The notes under the pieces were generated by a model. That model searched no databases. It was not told the DNA's origin and saw only the letters and a list, made by a program, of their open reading frames with translations. 64,000 bases of DNA from an uncultured Sphingomonadaceae bacterium. GTDB lineage: Bacteria; Pseudomonadota; Alphaproteobacteria; Sphingomonadales; Sphingomonadaceae. Location of the stretch: the NCBI GenBank assembly GCA_947501325.1, contig CANMVC010000002.1, forward strand, positions 1,240,001 to 1,304,000, written 5' to 3'. Position 1 is the first letter of the stretch, and every line of letters starts with the position of its first letter. Of this stretch, positions 35,850-45,451 are shown in pieces. A program made the translations under genes and the position numbers.

Positions 35850-37856
35850 ATGACCAAGATGATCAAAATCACCCTTCCCGACGGCAGCGCGCGTGAAGTG
35901 GCATCGGGCACCACACCGGCGCAGATTGCCGCCGATATTGGCCCCGGTCTGGCAAAGGCGGCTTTAGCCGTGCGTATTGATGGCGAAGTACGCGATATCA
36001 TGCGGCCATTGGAGGTTGATACCAAGCTGGCCCTGATCACGTCTCGCGACGAAGACGAAGCGCTGGAGCTGGCACGCCATGACTTTGCCCATGTGCTGGC
36101 AGAGGCGGTACAGAAGCTGTATCCTGGCACGCAGATCACTTTCGGCCCCTCGACGGACGATGGTTTCTACTATGATTTTGCGCCGTCGGGTGACCCATTC
36201 ACCGACGATGACCTGCCGAAGATCGAAGAAGAAATGCGCCGGATTATCAAGGCTGACAAACCGCTGCGGCGCGAAGTTTGGGAGCGTGACGACCTGATCG
36301 CGCTGTGGAAGAAAAACGGCGAGACGTTTAAGGCCGAATGGGCGGCCGAGCTTCCTGAAAATGACGAAATCAGCGTCTATTGGTCAGGTGACGACTGGAT
36401 GGACATGTGCCGTGGCCCGCATCTCCCATCGACCGGCAAGCTCGATCCGCAGGCATTTCAGCTGACGCGCGTATCCGGTGCTTATTGGCGCGGCGACCAG
36501 CGCAATCCGCAATTATCGCGCATTTACGGCACCGGTTGGTTGAACAAAAAGCAGCTGAAAGCTCATCTCGTACGGCTCGAAGAAGCGGCCAAGCGCGATC
36601 ACCGCAAATTGGGCCAGGAAATGGACCTGTTCCACTTCCAGCCCGAAGCCCAAGGATCTGTCTTCTGGCACAGTCAGGGCTATGTCATGTGGCGCGAGTT
36701 GGAAGCTTATATGCGGCGCAAGCTCGATGGCGCGGATTATAAAGAAGTGAAAACCCCGCAGATCATGGATGCCCGCCAATGGGAAGCGTCCGGTCACTGG
36801 GGAAAATATCGCGAGAATATGTTCGTGGTTCCGGACGAAGTACCCAGCGTCGACGATGACGCGCCGGTAATTTCTGCCGATGCCGATATGATGGCGCTGA
36901 AGCCGATGAACTGCCCCGCCCATGTTCTGATTTTCCGCCAGGGTATTAAAAGCTATCGCGACCTGCCGATGCGCATGGCCGAATTTGGCTGCTGCCACCG
37001 CAATGAACCGCATGGCGCGTTGCACGGCTTGCTGCGCGTGCGACAATTTACGCAGGATGATGCGCATATTTTCTGTCGCGAGGACCAGATTGTCGACGAG
37101 GTTCGCCACTTCTGCGATCTGCTTGACGGGATCTACAAGGATCTCGGCTTTGAAAGCTATGCGATCAAACTGGCTCTGCGTCCGGAAAAGCGCTTTGGTA
37201 CAGAGGAAATGTGGGACAAAGCGGAACAGAATTTGCGCGATGCTGTCCACGAAGCTGGCCGCGCTGGCGAAGAATATCAGTGGGAAGAGCTGCCCGGCGA
37301 AGGCGCTTTCTATTCTCCGAAACTGGAATTTCACCTGACCGACGCGATTGGCCGGACCTGGCAATGCGGCACGATCCAGCTGGATTATGTACTGCCGGAA
37401 CGGCTGGACGCCAGCTATATTGGCGAAGATGGTGCGCGCCATCGCCCGGTCATGCTACACCGCGCGATCTTGGGCACGTTTGAACGGTTTCTCGGCATCA
37501 TGATCGAACACCATGCCGGACGCATGCCAACCTGGCTCGCGCCAACCCAAGCGGTCGTTGCGACGATTGTAACGGACGCCAATGATTATGCCTCAGACGT
37601 AACCGAAAAACTCAAAGCCGCTGGCATCAGGGTTTCTGCGGATTTACGGAACGAAAAGATCAATTATAAAGTACGCGAACATTCGCTGGCAAAGGTGCCG
37701 AATATATTGGTGGTCGGCATGCGGGAGGCCGAGGAAGGCAAAGTGGCGTTACGCAAATTGGGGCAAAAAGAGCAGATGTTCTTGAGCGTGGATGAAGCAG
37801 TAGCCATGTTGACAGACGAAGCGCTGGCACCGGATTTGAAGGAACAAAATACATGA
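35850..37856 (+). CDS. thrS: Threonyl-tRNA synthetase
   Basis: 668 residues, normal bacterial length. N-terminal TGS domain (about 1-65), editing domain with [12 protein letters not shown] (HxxxH, near 73), and class II catalytic core with zinc cysteine in [10 protein letters not shown], motif 2 [19 protein letters not shown], and motif 3 [18 protein letters not shown]; the C-terminal anticodon-binding domain follows. ATG at 35850 or at codon 4. Coupled by a 4-base overlap to a DUF305 lipoprotein gene, with infC just beyond. Confidence 0.98.
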   Translation: MTKMIKITLPDGSAREVASGTTPAQIAADIGPGLAKAALAVRIDGEVRDIMRPLEVDTKLALITSRDEDEALELARHDFAHVLAEAVQKLYPGTQITFGPSTDDGFYYDFAPSGDPFTDDDLPKIEEEMRRIIKADKPLRREVWERDDLIALWKKNGETFKAEWAAELPENDEISVYWSGDDWMDMCRGPHLPSTGKLDPQAFQLTRVSGAYWRGDQRNPQLSRIYGTGWLNKKQLKAHLVRLEEAAKRDHRKLGQEMDLFHFQPEAQGSVFWHSQGYVMWRELEAYMRRKLDGADYKEVKTPQIMDARQWEASGHWGKYRENMFVVPDEVPSVDDDAPVISADADMMALKPMNCPAHVLIFRQGIKSYRDLPMRMAEFGCCHRNEPHGALHGLLRVRQFTQDDAHIFCREDQIVDEVRHFCDLLDGIYKDLGFESYAIKLALRPEKRFGTEEMWDKAEQNLRDAVHEAGRAGEEYQWEELPGEGAFYSPKLEFHLTDAIGRTWQCGTIQLDYVLPERLDASYIGEDGARHRPVMLHRAILGTFERFLGIMIEHHAGRMPTWLAPTQAVVATIVTDANDYASDVTEKLKAAGIRVSADLRNEKINYKVREHSLAKVPNILVVGMREAEEGKVALRKLGQKEQMFLSVDEAVAMLTDEALAPDLKEQNT

Positions 37857-38347
37857 CCAAACGCAATATTGCCTTTGCTACAGCGACCGCCCTTTTGCTG
37901 ATCGCTTGCAAACCGGTTGACGAAAATAGCGGCGCAGTGGAAACTATGGCCATGACAACCGATAATCAGGCCGGCGAAGAACAGGGCTCTGACAAGAGCA
38001 ATGAAGCGGTGAAAGCCTATATCCGGGCCAATGCAAAAATGCATGCAGATATGGGAAAAACGATTAATCCCGACCCCGATGTCGCGTTCATGCAAGGCAT
38101 GATCCCACATCATGAAGGCGCGGTAGAAATGGCTGAAATTGTGCTGAAACATGGCAAAGATCCGGAGACGCGCGCATTGGCGCAGCAAATTATCGATAGC
38201 CAGCGCAAGGAAATTGACCAGATGCGCGCTTGGTTGAAAAAACGCGAGTCCCTGCCGCCGCGCAAGTCCCTATTGTCCAAGTCGCTTGAGAATACTGGCA
38301 AGGTGGCCGATATCCCGCAAGTAACGCCAGCCGATCCGGAAGGTTAA
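37853..38347 (+). CDS. DUF305 family lipoprotein
   Basis: 164 residues. Lipoprotein signal with lipobox LLIAC (cysteine about residue 19). The DUF305 core is [21 protein letters not shown] followed by [14 protein letters not shown]; the M-x-x-H-H pattern suggests metal (often copper) binding in the ferritin-like four-helix fold. Its ATG overlaps the thrS stop (ATGA), an odd partner for a tRNA synthetase. Confidence 0.9.
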   Translation: MTKRNIAFATATALLLIACKPVDENSGAVETMAMTTDNQAGEEQGSDKSNEAVKAYIRANAKMHADMGKTINPDPDVAFMQGMIPHHEGAVEMAEIVLKHGKDPETRALAQQIIDSQRKEIDQMRAWLKKRESLPPRKSLLSKSLENTGKVADIPQVTPADPEG

Positions 38348-38443
38348 ACCAACCATTGATCGAAGCGCTGTCAGACACTAATTATGTATAACAATTTGCG
38401 GCTTCTGCGATTCCTCGCTATTGGCCGCTTCATTAGACACATT

Positions 38444-38459
38444 AGGAGTATTTAACATA
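38444..38459 (+). promoter_or_regulatory. infC ribosome-binding site and ATA start codon
   Basis: AGGAG at 38444-38448 sits 8 bases before ATA at 38457-38459, the only codon at the right distance in the infC frame. Family members begin with the same APPRRP-type residues. Rare start codons (AUU/AUA/AUC) are known for infC, where IF-3 represses its own non-AUG initiation. Confidence 0.75.
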
Positions 38460-38996
38460 GCTGCACCACCACGCCGTCCCACACCGCCCGTCAAAGGCGG
38501 TCCGCGTTTCAACAATCTGATCATTTCCGATACCGTAAGGGTCATCGACGACAAGGGTGAAAACCTGGGCGTGATGAACACCAGCGAAGCGATCGAGCGG
38601 GCCAAGGATGTCGGCCTTGACCTTGTTGAGGTTTCTCCAAACGCTGCTCCACCAGTCGCGAAATTTCTGGATGTCGGAAAATTCAAATATGAGGCCCAGA
38701 AAAAGGCCAATGCAGCGCGCAAGACCCAAAAGGTTCAGGACGTCAAAGAAATCAAGATGCGTCCGAACATCGACGATCATGATTATCAGGTAAAGATGCG
38801 CAATGTGAACAAGTTCATCGACAATGGCGACAAGGTCAAAGTGACTTTGCGTTTTCGTGGTCGTGAAATGTCTCACCAGCAACTCGGCATGCAATTGCTG
38901 CAACGGGTTCAGGAAGACACGAAGGAAAACGCCAAGGTCGAAGCCTATCCAAAACTGGAAGGCCGTCAGATGCTAATGGTGCTGTGCCCTAAATAA
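38457..38996 (+). CDS. infC: Translation initiation factor IF-3
   Basis: 179 residues if started at the ATA at 38457, the usual IF-3 length. Starts (M)[20 protein letters not shown]-terminal domain to about residue 85 with [19 protein letters not shown], lysine-rich linker ([15 protein letters not shown]), C-terminal domain with [16 protein letters not shown] and [20 protein letters not shown] 12 codons earlier keeps the frame open but has no ribosome-binding site. IF-3 prevents premature 30S-50S joining and proofreads initiation codons. Confidence 0.95.
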   Translation: MAAPPRRPTPPVKGGPRFNNLIISDTVRVIDDKGENLGVMNTSEAIERAKDVGLDLVEVSPNAAPPVAKFLDVGKFKYEAQKKANAARKTQKVQDVKEIKMRPNIDDHDYQVKMRNVNKFIDNGDKVKVTLRFRGREMSHQQLGMQLLQRVQEDTKENAKVEAYPKLEGRQMLMVLCPK

Positions 38997-39008
38997 TCGG
39001 TGAGGCGA

Positions 39009-39101
39009 TCAATTGGGATGCTTGCGCGCAATCCAGATGAAAGCCACACCAACTATTATGGACGCCAACGCGATAGCAAATTCGAAATTTTGCGATACCA
39101 T
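39009..39101 (-). CDS. Possible 30-residue single-pass membrane peptide
   Basis: Short frame encoding MVSQNFEFAIALASIIVGVA and ending FIWIARKHPN: a single hydrophobic helix with a positive C-terminal tail, the look of a small membrane protein. The frame is open upstream without another ATG, and the ribosome-binding site is weak (GGA). It lies between infC and msrA, convergent with infC. Could be chance. Confidence 0.35.
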   Translation of the reverse strand: MVSQNFEFAIALASIIVGVAFIWIARKHPN

Positions 39102-39190
39102 GGCAGATCCGTTCTGTGGTGCGATTCTTATGATGAATAGCACGGCAAAACTAACGCCAAGTTAAATGGTCATAACGTTGGTGTCAGTTT

Positions 39191-39931
39191 CTAGCTCACC
39201 GGTTGTGCGCGATATTGCTTCGGGAAATGGCGTTTGAGGTTGGCGATTTTCGGTTTGTCCCAACGCACTATATAGCCCTGCCGCGGGTTTTTCTGCATGA
39301 AATCCTGATGATAGGTTTCGGCGGGATAGAAAGCTTTATAGGGTTCTATTTTGGTCACAATGGGCCGCTTCCAATATTTGCCTTTATCGAGCTGCGCCAG
39401 ATAAGCGCGGGCTGCTTTGGCCTGTGCGTTATTCGTGGGAATAAGCGCGCTGCGATAATGTTTGCCGCGGTCAGGTCCCTGCGCGTTGAGCATTGTCGGG
39501 TCAGCGACCACAGAAAAGAACACCTGCATCAGCTGGCCGTAGCTCACCACGCTGGGGTCATAGACCACCCGTACCGCTTCAGCATGATTGGTCAGGCCGG
39601 CACTCACCAGCTTGTAAGAAGCGCTGCGCTTGGTTCCGCCATGATAGCCAGAGGCCGCGCTAATCACGCCCTTGGTATGTTCAAACACGCCTTCAACGCC
39701 CCAGAAACAACCACCGGCGAATATCGCAACCGCCCGCTTGCCTTTTTCTGCAGCATTGACGCGCGGGGCGGGAATGATGGTGGCTTTTTCAGCCGCATGA
39801 GCTTCGCCGACAAACAGACTGGATGTTGGCTGCCGATCATCTGGGGAGGACGCGTCGATACTGGCCCAAACGACGCCGAAAGTCGCTAGGCTGGCGCCGG
39901 CAATGGCTAATTTGGGAAAAATATTGCTCAT
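39191..39931 (-). CDS. msrA: Peptide-methionine (S)-S-oxide reductase, exported form
   Basis: 246 residues, longer than cytosolic MsrA because of an N-terminal leader (FPKLAIAGASLATFGVVWAS) that should anchor or export it. The catalytic cysteine is in FAGGCFWGVEGVFEHTKGV (about residue 75), followed by GYHGGTKRSASYK and TNHAEAVRVVYDP. Repairs methionine sulphoxide in the envelope. A 51-residue membrane protein gene lies 27 bp upstream in the same direction. Confidence 0.95.
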   Translation of the reverse strand: MSNIFPKLAIAGASLATFGVVWASIDASSPDDRQPTSSLFVGEAHAAEKATIIPAPRVNAAEKGKRAVAIFAGGCFWGVEGVFEHTKGVISAASGYHGGTKRSASYKLVSAGLTNHAEAVRVVYDPSVVSYGQLMQVFFSVVADPTMLNAQGPDRGKHYRSALIPTNNAQAKAARAYLAQLDKGKYWKRPIVTKIEPYKAFYPAETYHQDFMQKNPRQGYIVRWDKPKIANLKRHFPKQYRAQPVS

Positions 39932-39958
39932 ATCGTACGCCCCGTTTTTTGACCTGAC

Positions 39959-40114
39959 TTAGCTAACCGCATCAACGATGCTGGCTACAGAAGATGCGGT
40001 CTGGCTAAAATCCTGCTGCTCATCATTGGGTTGCATGAAAAACAAAGCCAGCGCGCCCAATAAAAAGCCACCGCTTAAGCTGTAGGTCAAATCTGATTTC
40101 AAAAAGTTCGGCAT
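39959..40114 (-). CDS. Small membrane protein, 51 residues
   Basis: ATG at 40114 with AGGA 8 bases upstream. The protein starts MPNFLKSDLTYSLSGGF, has one membrane helix (LLGALALFFM, about 18-28), then a polar tail QPNDEQQDFSQTASSVASIV. No family recognised. Same direction as msrA and 27 bp before it, so probably co-transcribed. The sound ribosome-binding site and membrane-protein composition make it more credible than a chance frame. Confidence 0.6.
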   Translation of the reverse strand: MPNFLKSDLTYSLSGGFLLGALALFFMQPNDEQQDFSQTASSVASIVDAVS

Positions 40115-40277
40115 GGTATTTTCCTACTGTGGTTACCCTGTGTTCGGAGCGACCCCTGAATTGGTTACACTAATAATATAGGATTGCTTTCCCCGCTGTG
40201 AACACCGTCACAGGACGACATTCAGTTTTGGCGGGAGAAGGTTTTCTTTATTGGACCGCTTCTTTATTTAACCTCAG

Positions 40278-40468
40278 GCGCCGGGCGGGCACATCCGTGC
40301 CCTTGGCTTTCCTCGCACAAGCTCGGGCGCGCGGTCGCGCTTGCCTCGCTGCGCTCGGACAATCCTCTAGAGTTTGGCACCGGACCGACGCGAAGCGGAG
40401 GCAAGGCCGACCGGCCGCCGCGCCTTATTGGCGCGATAGCCAAGCGGGCGGATGCCCGCGCCCGGCGC
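40278..40468. repeat. GC-rich 191-bp element with imperfect terminal inverted repeats
   Basis: The left end GCGCCGGGCGGGCACATCCG (40278-40297) is close to the reverse complement of the right end CGGATGCCCGCGCCCGGCGC (40449-40468). The inside is much richer in GC than the surroundings and contains further short inverted repeats. It lies between the small membrane protein gene and the aspartate aminotransferase gene, with nothing coding that I trust. It could be a MITE-like or dispersed sphingomonad repeat. Confidence 0.55.
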
Positions 40469-40490
40469 TTGAGCGAATCAACAAAAACTC

Positions 40491-41693
40491 CTACTTCAAC
40501 GCCACACAAGCCCGTTGAATCCGCGTGCATGCCTCGCGCAAAATATCTTCCGATGTCGCATAGCTCACGCGAAAGGCTGGAGACAAACCAAAGGCGCCGC
40601 CATGGACAGCCGCTACCTGCGCCTCGTCCAGGAAATAACCGATCAGGTCCTCGTCGCTTTCGATCGTCTTACCCTTTGGCGTTTTCTTTCCCATCAACTC
40701 ACTGGCATCGGGATAGACATAAAACGCGCCCTCCGGGGTCGGGCAATTCAAACCCGGCGTATCATTCAGCATCGACACGACCAGATCCCGGCGCTTCAAA
40801 AACGCAGCATTACGGTCGGCCAGAAAATCCTGCGAACCGTTGAGCGCAGCCACCGCCGCTGCCTGAGAGATGGAGCTCGGGTTGGATGTCGATTGCGACT
40901 GCAACTTGCGCATAGCGCTGATCAGCCATTCAGGACCGCCGGAATAGCCGATCCGCCAGCCGGTCATCGCATAGGCTTTGGAACAGCCATTGACCGTCAA
41001 CGTGCGATCATAAAGATCCGGGCAAACCTGTGCGATCGTGGTGAACGGGAAATCGGCATACCAGATATGTTCGTACATATCGTCGGTCATCACCATCACC
41101 TGCTGATGCGGCAACAGGGCTTCACCCAGCGCCTTCAGTTCTTCCCCGCTATAGGCAGCGCCAGTGGGGTTGGATGGTGAGTTGAGGATCAGCCATTTGG
41201 TTTTGGGCGTGATTGCGGCCGTCAACTGATCCGGCGTTATCTTGTAATTCTGGTCCGCCCCTGCCTCGACAATAACCGGCGTACCGCCCGCAAAATTCAC
41301 CATGTCGGGATAGCTGACCCAATAAGGCGCTGGAATGATGACCTCATCCCCCGAATCAAGCGTCGCCACCAGAGCGTTGAACAAAGTATGCTTTCCGCCA
41401 CTATTTATCGAAATCTGCGACGGCGCATAAGTCAGATCATTGTCGCGCAGAAATTTCGCAGCCACCGCCTCTTTCAAAGCCGCCGTGCCATCAACCGTCG
41501 TGTAATTGGTATCCCCATCTCGAATCGCCTTGATCGCGGCTTCCTTGACGAAATCCGGCGTATCAAAATCAGGCTCTCCAGCGGACAGACCGATAATATC
41601 AAGACCCTGCGCTTTGAGTTCCGTCACCCGGCCAGACATGGCCATGGTCGCGGAGGGCTGAATTCTGCCAAGAGCTTTCGAAAGTTTTGTCAT
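40491..41693 (-). CDS. Aspartate aminotransferase, class I PLP enzyme
   Basis: 400 residues. Fold-type I aminotransferase of the Ib subgroup: GEPDFDTP near 38, ILNSPSNPTGAAYSGEEL around 170, PLP lysine in NGCSKAYAMTGWRIGY (K near 235), FRVSYATS at the end. Converts aspartate and 2-oxoglutarate to oxaloacetate and glutamate; activity with other amino acids or prephenate is possible in this subgroup. Monocistronic in appearance. Confidence 0.93.
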   Translation of the reverse strand: MTKLSKALGRIQPSATMAMSGRVTELKAQGLDIIGLSAGEPDFDTPDFVKEAAIKAIRDGDTNYTTVDGTAALKEAVAAKFLRDNDLTYAPSQISINSGGKHTLFNALVATLDSGDEVIIPAPYWVSYPDMVNFAGGTPVIVEAGADQNYKITPDQLTAAITPKTKWLILNSPSNPTGAAYSGEELKALGEALLPHQQVMVMTDDMYEHIWYADFPFTTIAQVCPDLYDRTLTVNGCSKAYAMTGWRIGYSGGPEWLISAMRKLQSQSTSNPSSISQAAAVAALNGSQDFLADRNAAFLKRRDLVVSMLNDTPGLNCPTPEGAFYVYPDASELMGKKTPKGKTIESDEDLIGYFLDEAQVAAVHGGAFGLSPAFRVSYATSEDILREACTRIQRACVALK

Positions 41694-41982
41694 GGGGTTA
41701 GTCCTATCTGGGAGGCTTGCGGAAGATGCCTAATATCAATGCGAGGTTGCTGCAACAGGGAGAATGGCCGTCCCATAATTTTAATATGATTCTAATTTGA
41801 TCTTCTTTGGGAAATTCTACAAATGATACGCGGAACAAGATTGAAATTCGGTTGAATGGAGCTTCTGGAGCGACAGGCCGAGCCGTCCAATCGGGCTTAT
41901 AACGACACCCGGCAGGCCGACATTGGTTCTATCACGGCCCCGACTTAGCAAAGACCGGCCTGTGTAGGAAAGCAGGATTTTT

Positions 41983-42285
41983 TCAACTGCGCTTTTTCAC
42001 AAATTCTGCGCGCAGCACGAGGCCCTTTATTCCCTCATGCTTGCAATCAATTTCCTGTGCATCGCCGGTCAGGCGAATGGATTTAATCAACGTTCCGCGC
42101 TTCAGCGTCTGGCCTGCGCCCTTGACCTTCAGATCCTTGACCAATGTCACCGCATCGCCATCGGCTAACAGGTTACCCACCGCATCAAGGACTTCCGGTC
42201 CCTCGACTTTTGCTGCCGCGTCTTGCGGGCTCAGCCACTCTCCACTTTCCTCGTCATAGACATAGTCCCCGTCGCCATCGGCCAT
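41983..42285 (-). CDS. PhnA/YjdM-like domain protein
   Basis: 100 residues. Matches the C-terminal PhnA domain: VLDAVGNLLADGDAVTLVKDLKVKGAGQTLKRGTLI with the D-G-D-V-T-L-V-K-D pattern. The N-terminal zinc ribbon of full-length YjdM is missing, although YVYDEESGEWL may be a remnant. Despite the name, no phosphonate role is shown for this family. Its ATG overlaps the metY stop by one base (TAATG). Confidence 0.88.
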   Translation of the reverse strand: MADGDGDYVYDEESGEWLSPQDAAAKVEGPEVLDAVGNLLADGDAVTLVKDLKVKGAGQTLKRGTLIKSIRLTGDAQEIDCKHEGIKGLVLRAEFVKKRS

Positions 42286-43559
42286 TACAAGGATTCCAAA
42301 GCCTGCTGCATATCGGCAATAATATCGTCAATATGTTCAATGCCCACGGACACGCGAACCACATCTGGCCCCGCGCCTGCCGAAACCAGATCATCACCTG
42401 ACAATTGGCTGTGCGTGGTCGATGCAGGATGGATAATCAGCGAACGGGTATCGCCAATATTGGCGAGATGGCTGAACAGGTTGACCGCAGAGACCAGCTT
42501 GGTGCCAGCATCATATCCGTCTTTCAGCCCAAAGGTGAACACTGCTCCGCCTTTGCCGCCGAGATATTTCTGCGCCAGTTCGTGATATTCGCTGTCTGGA
42601 AGGCCTGCATAGGAAACCCAGCTCACCTCGTCCCGGCCTTGCAGCCATTTAGCTAGTGCCAGCGCATTATCGCAATGTCGCTCCATCCTCAGGGTCAGCG
42701 TTTCCATGCCGGTCAGGATTTGAAACGCGTTAAATGGTGCAAGCGCTGGTCCCAGATCGCGCAGAGACAAGGCTCTTGCCGCCAAAATAAACGCTATTGG
42801 GCCAAAGGCTTCTGTAAAGACTTTGCCATGATAAGAAGCATTGGGTTGATTGAGAAACGCGAATTTCTCGCTCTGCGTCCAGTCGAATTTGCCGCTGTCG
42901 ACAATCAGACCGGCAATACTGTTGCCATGACCGCCCAGAAACTTGGTGCCGCTTTCCACGACAATATCCGCGCCATGCTCAATCGGGCGGCACAGAGCCG
43001 GGGACGCCATGGTGTTATCCACGATCAGCGGAATGCCCGCCGCGTGCGCGACATCGGCAATGGCCGCAATATCCTGCACCACACCGCCGGGATTGGCGAG
43101 GCTTTCAATAAACACGCAGCGCGTATCGTCGGTGATCGCGCCCTTCACTTCATCGACATTATCGGCATCCACAAAGGTCACGTTCCAGCCGAATTTCTTG
43201 AAACTATGCCCGAGTTGGTTCAACGATCCGCCATAGAGCTTTTTCGCCGCCACAATATGCGCGCCGGGGTCCATCAGCACGTGGAAAACCAGTAATTGCG
43301 CGGCATGGCCCGACGCCACAGCCAGCGCCGCCGCGCCGCCTTCCATAGCCGCAATCTTGCCTTCCAGCGCGCCGTTGGTCGGGTTCATGATGCGCGTGTA
43401 GATATTGCCCACAGCATCGAGATTGAACAGATCGGCGGCATGATCGACATCGTCAAACACATAAGATGCGGTCTGATAAATCGGTGTGATCCGCGCGTTG
43501 GTGGTCGGGTCAGGTTCGGTCCCAGCATGCACAGCCATGGTTTCCAGATGATCGGTCAT
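42285..43559 (-). CDS. metY: O-acetylhomoserine (thiol)-lyase
   Basis: 424 residues. Cys/Met-metabolism PLP enzyme: ITPIYQTASYVFDDVDHAADL near the start, NPTNGALEGKIAAMEGG, the PLP lysine in ESGTKFLGGHGNSIAG (about 205), and IHPASTTHSQLS near the end. Length and the early DPTTNAR fit O-acetylhomoserine sulphhydrylase rather than cystathionine gamma-synthase. Uses sulphide to make homocysteine. Only 29 bp separate it from the upstream pab gene, so it has little room for its own riboswitch. Confidence 0.93.
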   Translation of the reverse strand: MTDHLETMAVHAGTEPDPTTNARITPIYQTASYVFDDVDHAADLFNLDAVGNIYTRIMNPTNGALEGKIAAMEGGAAALAVASGHAAQLLVFHVLMDPGAHIVAAKKLYGGSLNQLGHSFKKFGWNVTFVDADNVDEVKGAITDDTRCVFIESLANPGGVVQDIAAIADVAHAAGIPLIVDNTMASPALCRPIEHGADIVVESGTKFLGGHGNSIAGLIVDSGKFDWTQSEKFAFLNQPNASYHGKVFTEAFGPIAFILAARALSLRDLGPALAPFNAFQILTGMETLTLRMERHCDNALALAKWLQGRDEVSWVSYAGLPDSEYHELAQKYLGGKGGAVFTFGLKDGYDAGTKLVSAVNLFSHLANIGDTRSLIIHPASTTHSQLSGDDLVSAGAGPDVVRVSVGIEHIDDIIADMQQALESL

Positions 43560-43588
43560 GAGAATCTCCGTAAAAAGCTAAAATATAT

Positions 43589-45379
43589 TCAGACGAGTTT
43601 GGCCTTCACCAGACCGCGTAGGCTATTTCCGATATAGAGTCCGCTGTCTAAATCTTCAGCCTGCAAATCCGCCTCGACTGCATCCCCGCTCGCGATAAGC
43701 TGTCCGCGTAATATTCCGGGCAAAAGGCCGCGACTAAGCGGCGGTGTCAACAGCTGGCCGTCACGTTCGACAAATAGGCTCCAGATCGCGCCCTCGGTTA
43801 GATAGCCGTCGGGATCATGGAATATGGGATGAGCAGAACCGTTCAAACCCGGCGCGGCATAGACGCTGCGGTCGCTTGTCTTGTGGTGCAGGCGGTAATC
43901 CTGTGGATGGGCCGACATCGGCACCAGCTTGACCTGTACCGGCTCGTCCAGCGGCTCAGGCATCGGTTGCAATTCAATCGCAATCGCGCCGGAACGCGAC
44001 AGCATCAGGCGGACCTTGGCCGGTTGATCCTGATGGAAGGTAATGGCCTGAATCGTGTTGCGCGCGGCGTGCCGGTCAAATTCAAATTCCAAGGCAGCGG
44101 CGCTGGCCTTCATCCGTTCCAGATGTGCTTCAAGGCGGAGGATACCTTGTTCCGGATCGAACGCCATGGTCTCGATCAAGTCCACATTATTGCCGTTGCT
44201 CACGCCATCCGTCACGCCATGATTCACAGCCGCAAATCTCCCCTTGGCGAGACATTCCCGCCATTCATTGCCCCCAATAGAGTCCGCCACTATGCCAGAG
44301 CCCAGACCGATGGAAAGGGTTTCTTGGTCCATATTGATGAACAATGTCCGGATGGCGACATTAAAGGCCGCATCGCCGCTCGCATCAATCCGGCCAATGG
44401 ACCCGCAATAGATACCGCGCTGATCGGTTTCGAGCTCGTCGATAATCTCCATCGCGCGAATTTTCGGTGCGCCAGTGATCGAGCCGCAGGGGTAAATCTG
44501 GCGGAGCAGGTCAACGGCGTTCAGACCATCGGCCAGTGTCGCAGTTACGGTTGATGTCATCTGATGGATGGTTGGATAGCTTTCGACATGGAAAAGTTCT
44601 GGTACGCTCACACTACCCGGCTCTGCCACCCGGGACAGGTCATTGCGCAGCAAATCCACAATCATGAGATTTTCAGCCCGCTGTTTCGGGTCGCTCTGCA
44701 GCTCCGCCTGCACCGCGATATCAGCTGTTTCATCCTGAAGCCGGGCCGCCGTCCCCTTCATCGGCTTGGCGGTGATCCGTCCGTCTTTCATTGCGAAAAA
44801 TAGTTCCGGTGAAAAGGATAGCATCCAGTTTGTGCCATCATAGACCACCCCGCCATAGCCCGCCTTCGCGCGGTTCCGAATGGCGGCATAGAGCGCAAGC
44901 GGATGCCCGGCATGGCGGGCATGGGCCCGGAATGTCAGGTTAGCCTGATAGATATCCCCTGCCAGAATATAGTCCTGCACACTTGCAAAGGCGCGATCAT
45001 AGTCTCTCCGCGTCACGCCGGGTCGGATATCTCCCAACCAAGCACCTTTGGCGTCGGGCAATTGCACTGCCACCGCATCCGGTTCGAGCAGCGCATAGTC
45101 CTCAAACAACCCGAACCATGCCAGCGGACAGGGGCGGTCATCTGGAAGCCGCTCTAACAAACGCCCTTCCAGTGCCAAACCGGCTTCATAAGACATATAG
45201 CCCGCCGCATGCAGGCCGCGTTGCTTTGCTCTGGCAATCTGGTCCAAGGCCGCTTTCAGCGCGTCCGGCGTGCGGGCTTCGACAATTTCAACCGGATCGC
45301 GATAGAGGCGAGCGAGTGCTGCTTCCCCTTCGGCACGGGCATCGTCTAGCAATATGAAAGGACTGTTGTCAGGGATCAT
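43589..45379 (-). CDS. pabB: Aminodeoxychorismate synthase component I fused to aminodeoxychorismate lyase
   Basis: 596 residues, a two-domain fusion. Residues 1 to about 375 are the chorismate-binding PabB part (GDIYQANLTFRA, KPMKGTAAR, DLLRNDLSRVAEPGSV, YPCGSITGAPKIRAMEII). From about 400 to the end is a class IV aminotransferase, PabC-like: FDPEQGILRLEAHLERM, the PLP lysine in RLHHKTSDRSVY, and TEGAIWSLFVERDG. One chain therefore covers amination of chorismate and release of p-aminobenzoate for folate; the glutaminase PabA is elsewhere. Upstream of metY. Confidence 0.92.
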   Translation of the reverse strand: MIPDNSPFILLDDARAEGEAALARLYRDPVEIVEARTPDALKAALDQIARAKQRGLHAAGYMSYEAGLALEGRLLERLPDDRPCPLAWFGLFEDYALLEPDAVAVQLPDAKGAWLGDIRPGVTRRDYDRAFASVQDYILAGDIYQANLTFRAHARHAGHPLALYAAIRNRAKAGYGGVVYDGTNWMLSFSPELFFAMKDGRITAKPMKGTAARLQDETADIAVQAELQSDPKQRAENLMIVDLLRNDLSRVAEPGSVSVPELFHVESYPTIHQMTSTVTATLADGLNAVDLLRQIYPCGSITGAPKIRAMEIIDELETDQRGIYCGSIGRIDASGDAAFNVAIRTLFINMDQETLSIGLGSGIVADSIGGNEWRECLAKGRFAAVNHGVTDGVSNGNNVDLIETMAFDPEQGILRLEAHLERMKASAAALEFEFDRHAARNTIQAITFHQDQPAKVRLMLSRSGAIAIELQPMPEPLDEPVQVKLVPMSAHPQDYRLHHKTSDRSVYAAPGLNGSAHPIFHDPDGYLTEGAIWSLFVERDGQLLTPPLSRGLLPGILRGQLIASGDAVEADLQAEDLDSGLYIGNSLRGLVKAKLV

Positions 45380-45451
45380 CCCCCTCCCCTAATTGCTTTT
45401 TATACCGTTCGTCCATAAGCATAAGCGAAACTCAACGGGGAGAGGCGTTTG

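Noticed and set aside
40264-40530. 88-codon leftward frame across the GC-rich element
   Set aside because: Arginine/alanine-rich composition follows from the repeat's GC bias, it spans both inverted ends and overlaps the aminotransferase 3' end.
41694-41982. Small RNA suggested by CAGGCCG/CGGCCTG (41913-41962) and a following T-run
   Set aside because: Loop of 36 bases and a T-run separated from the stem make it weak; no promoter seen.
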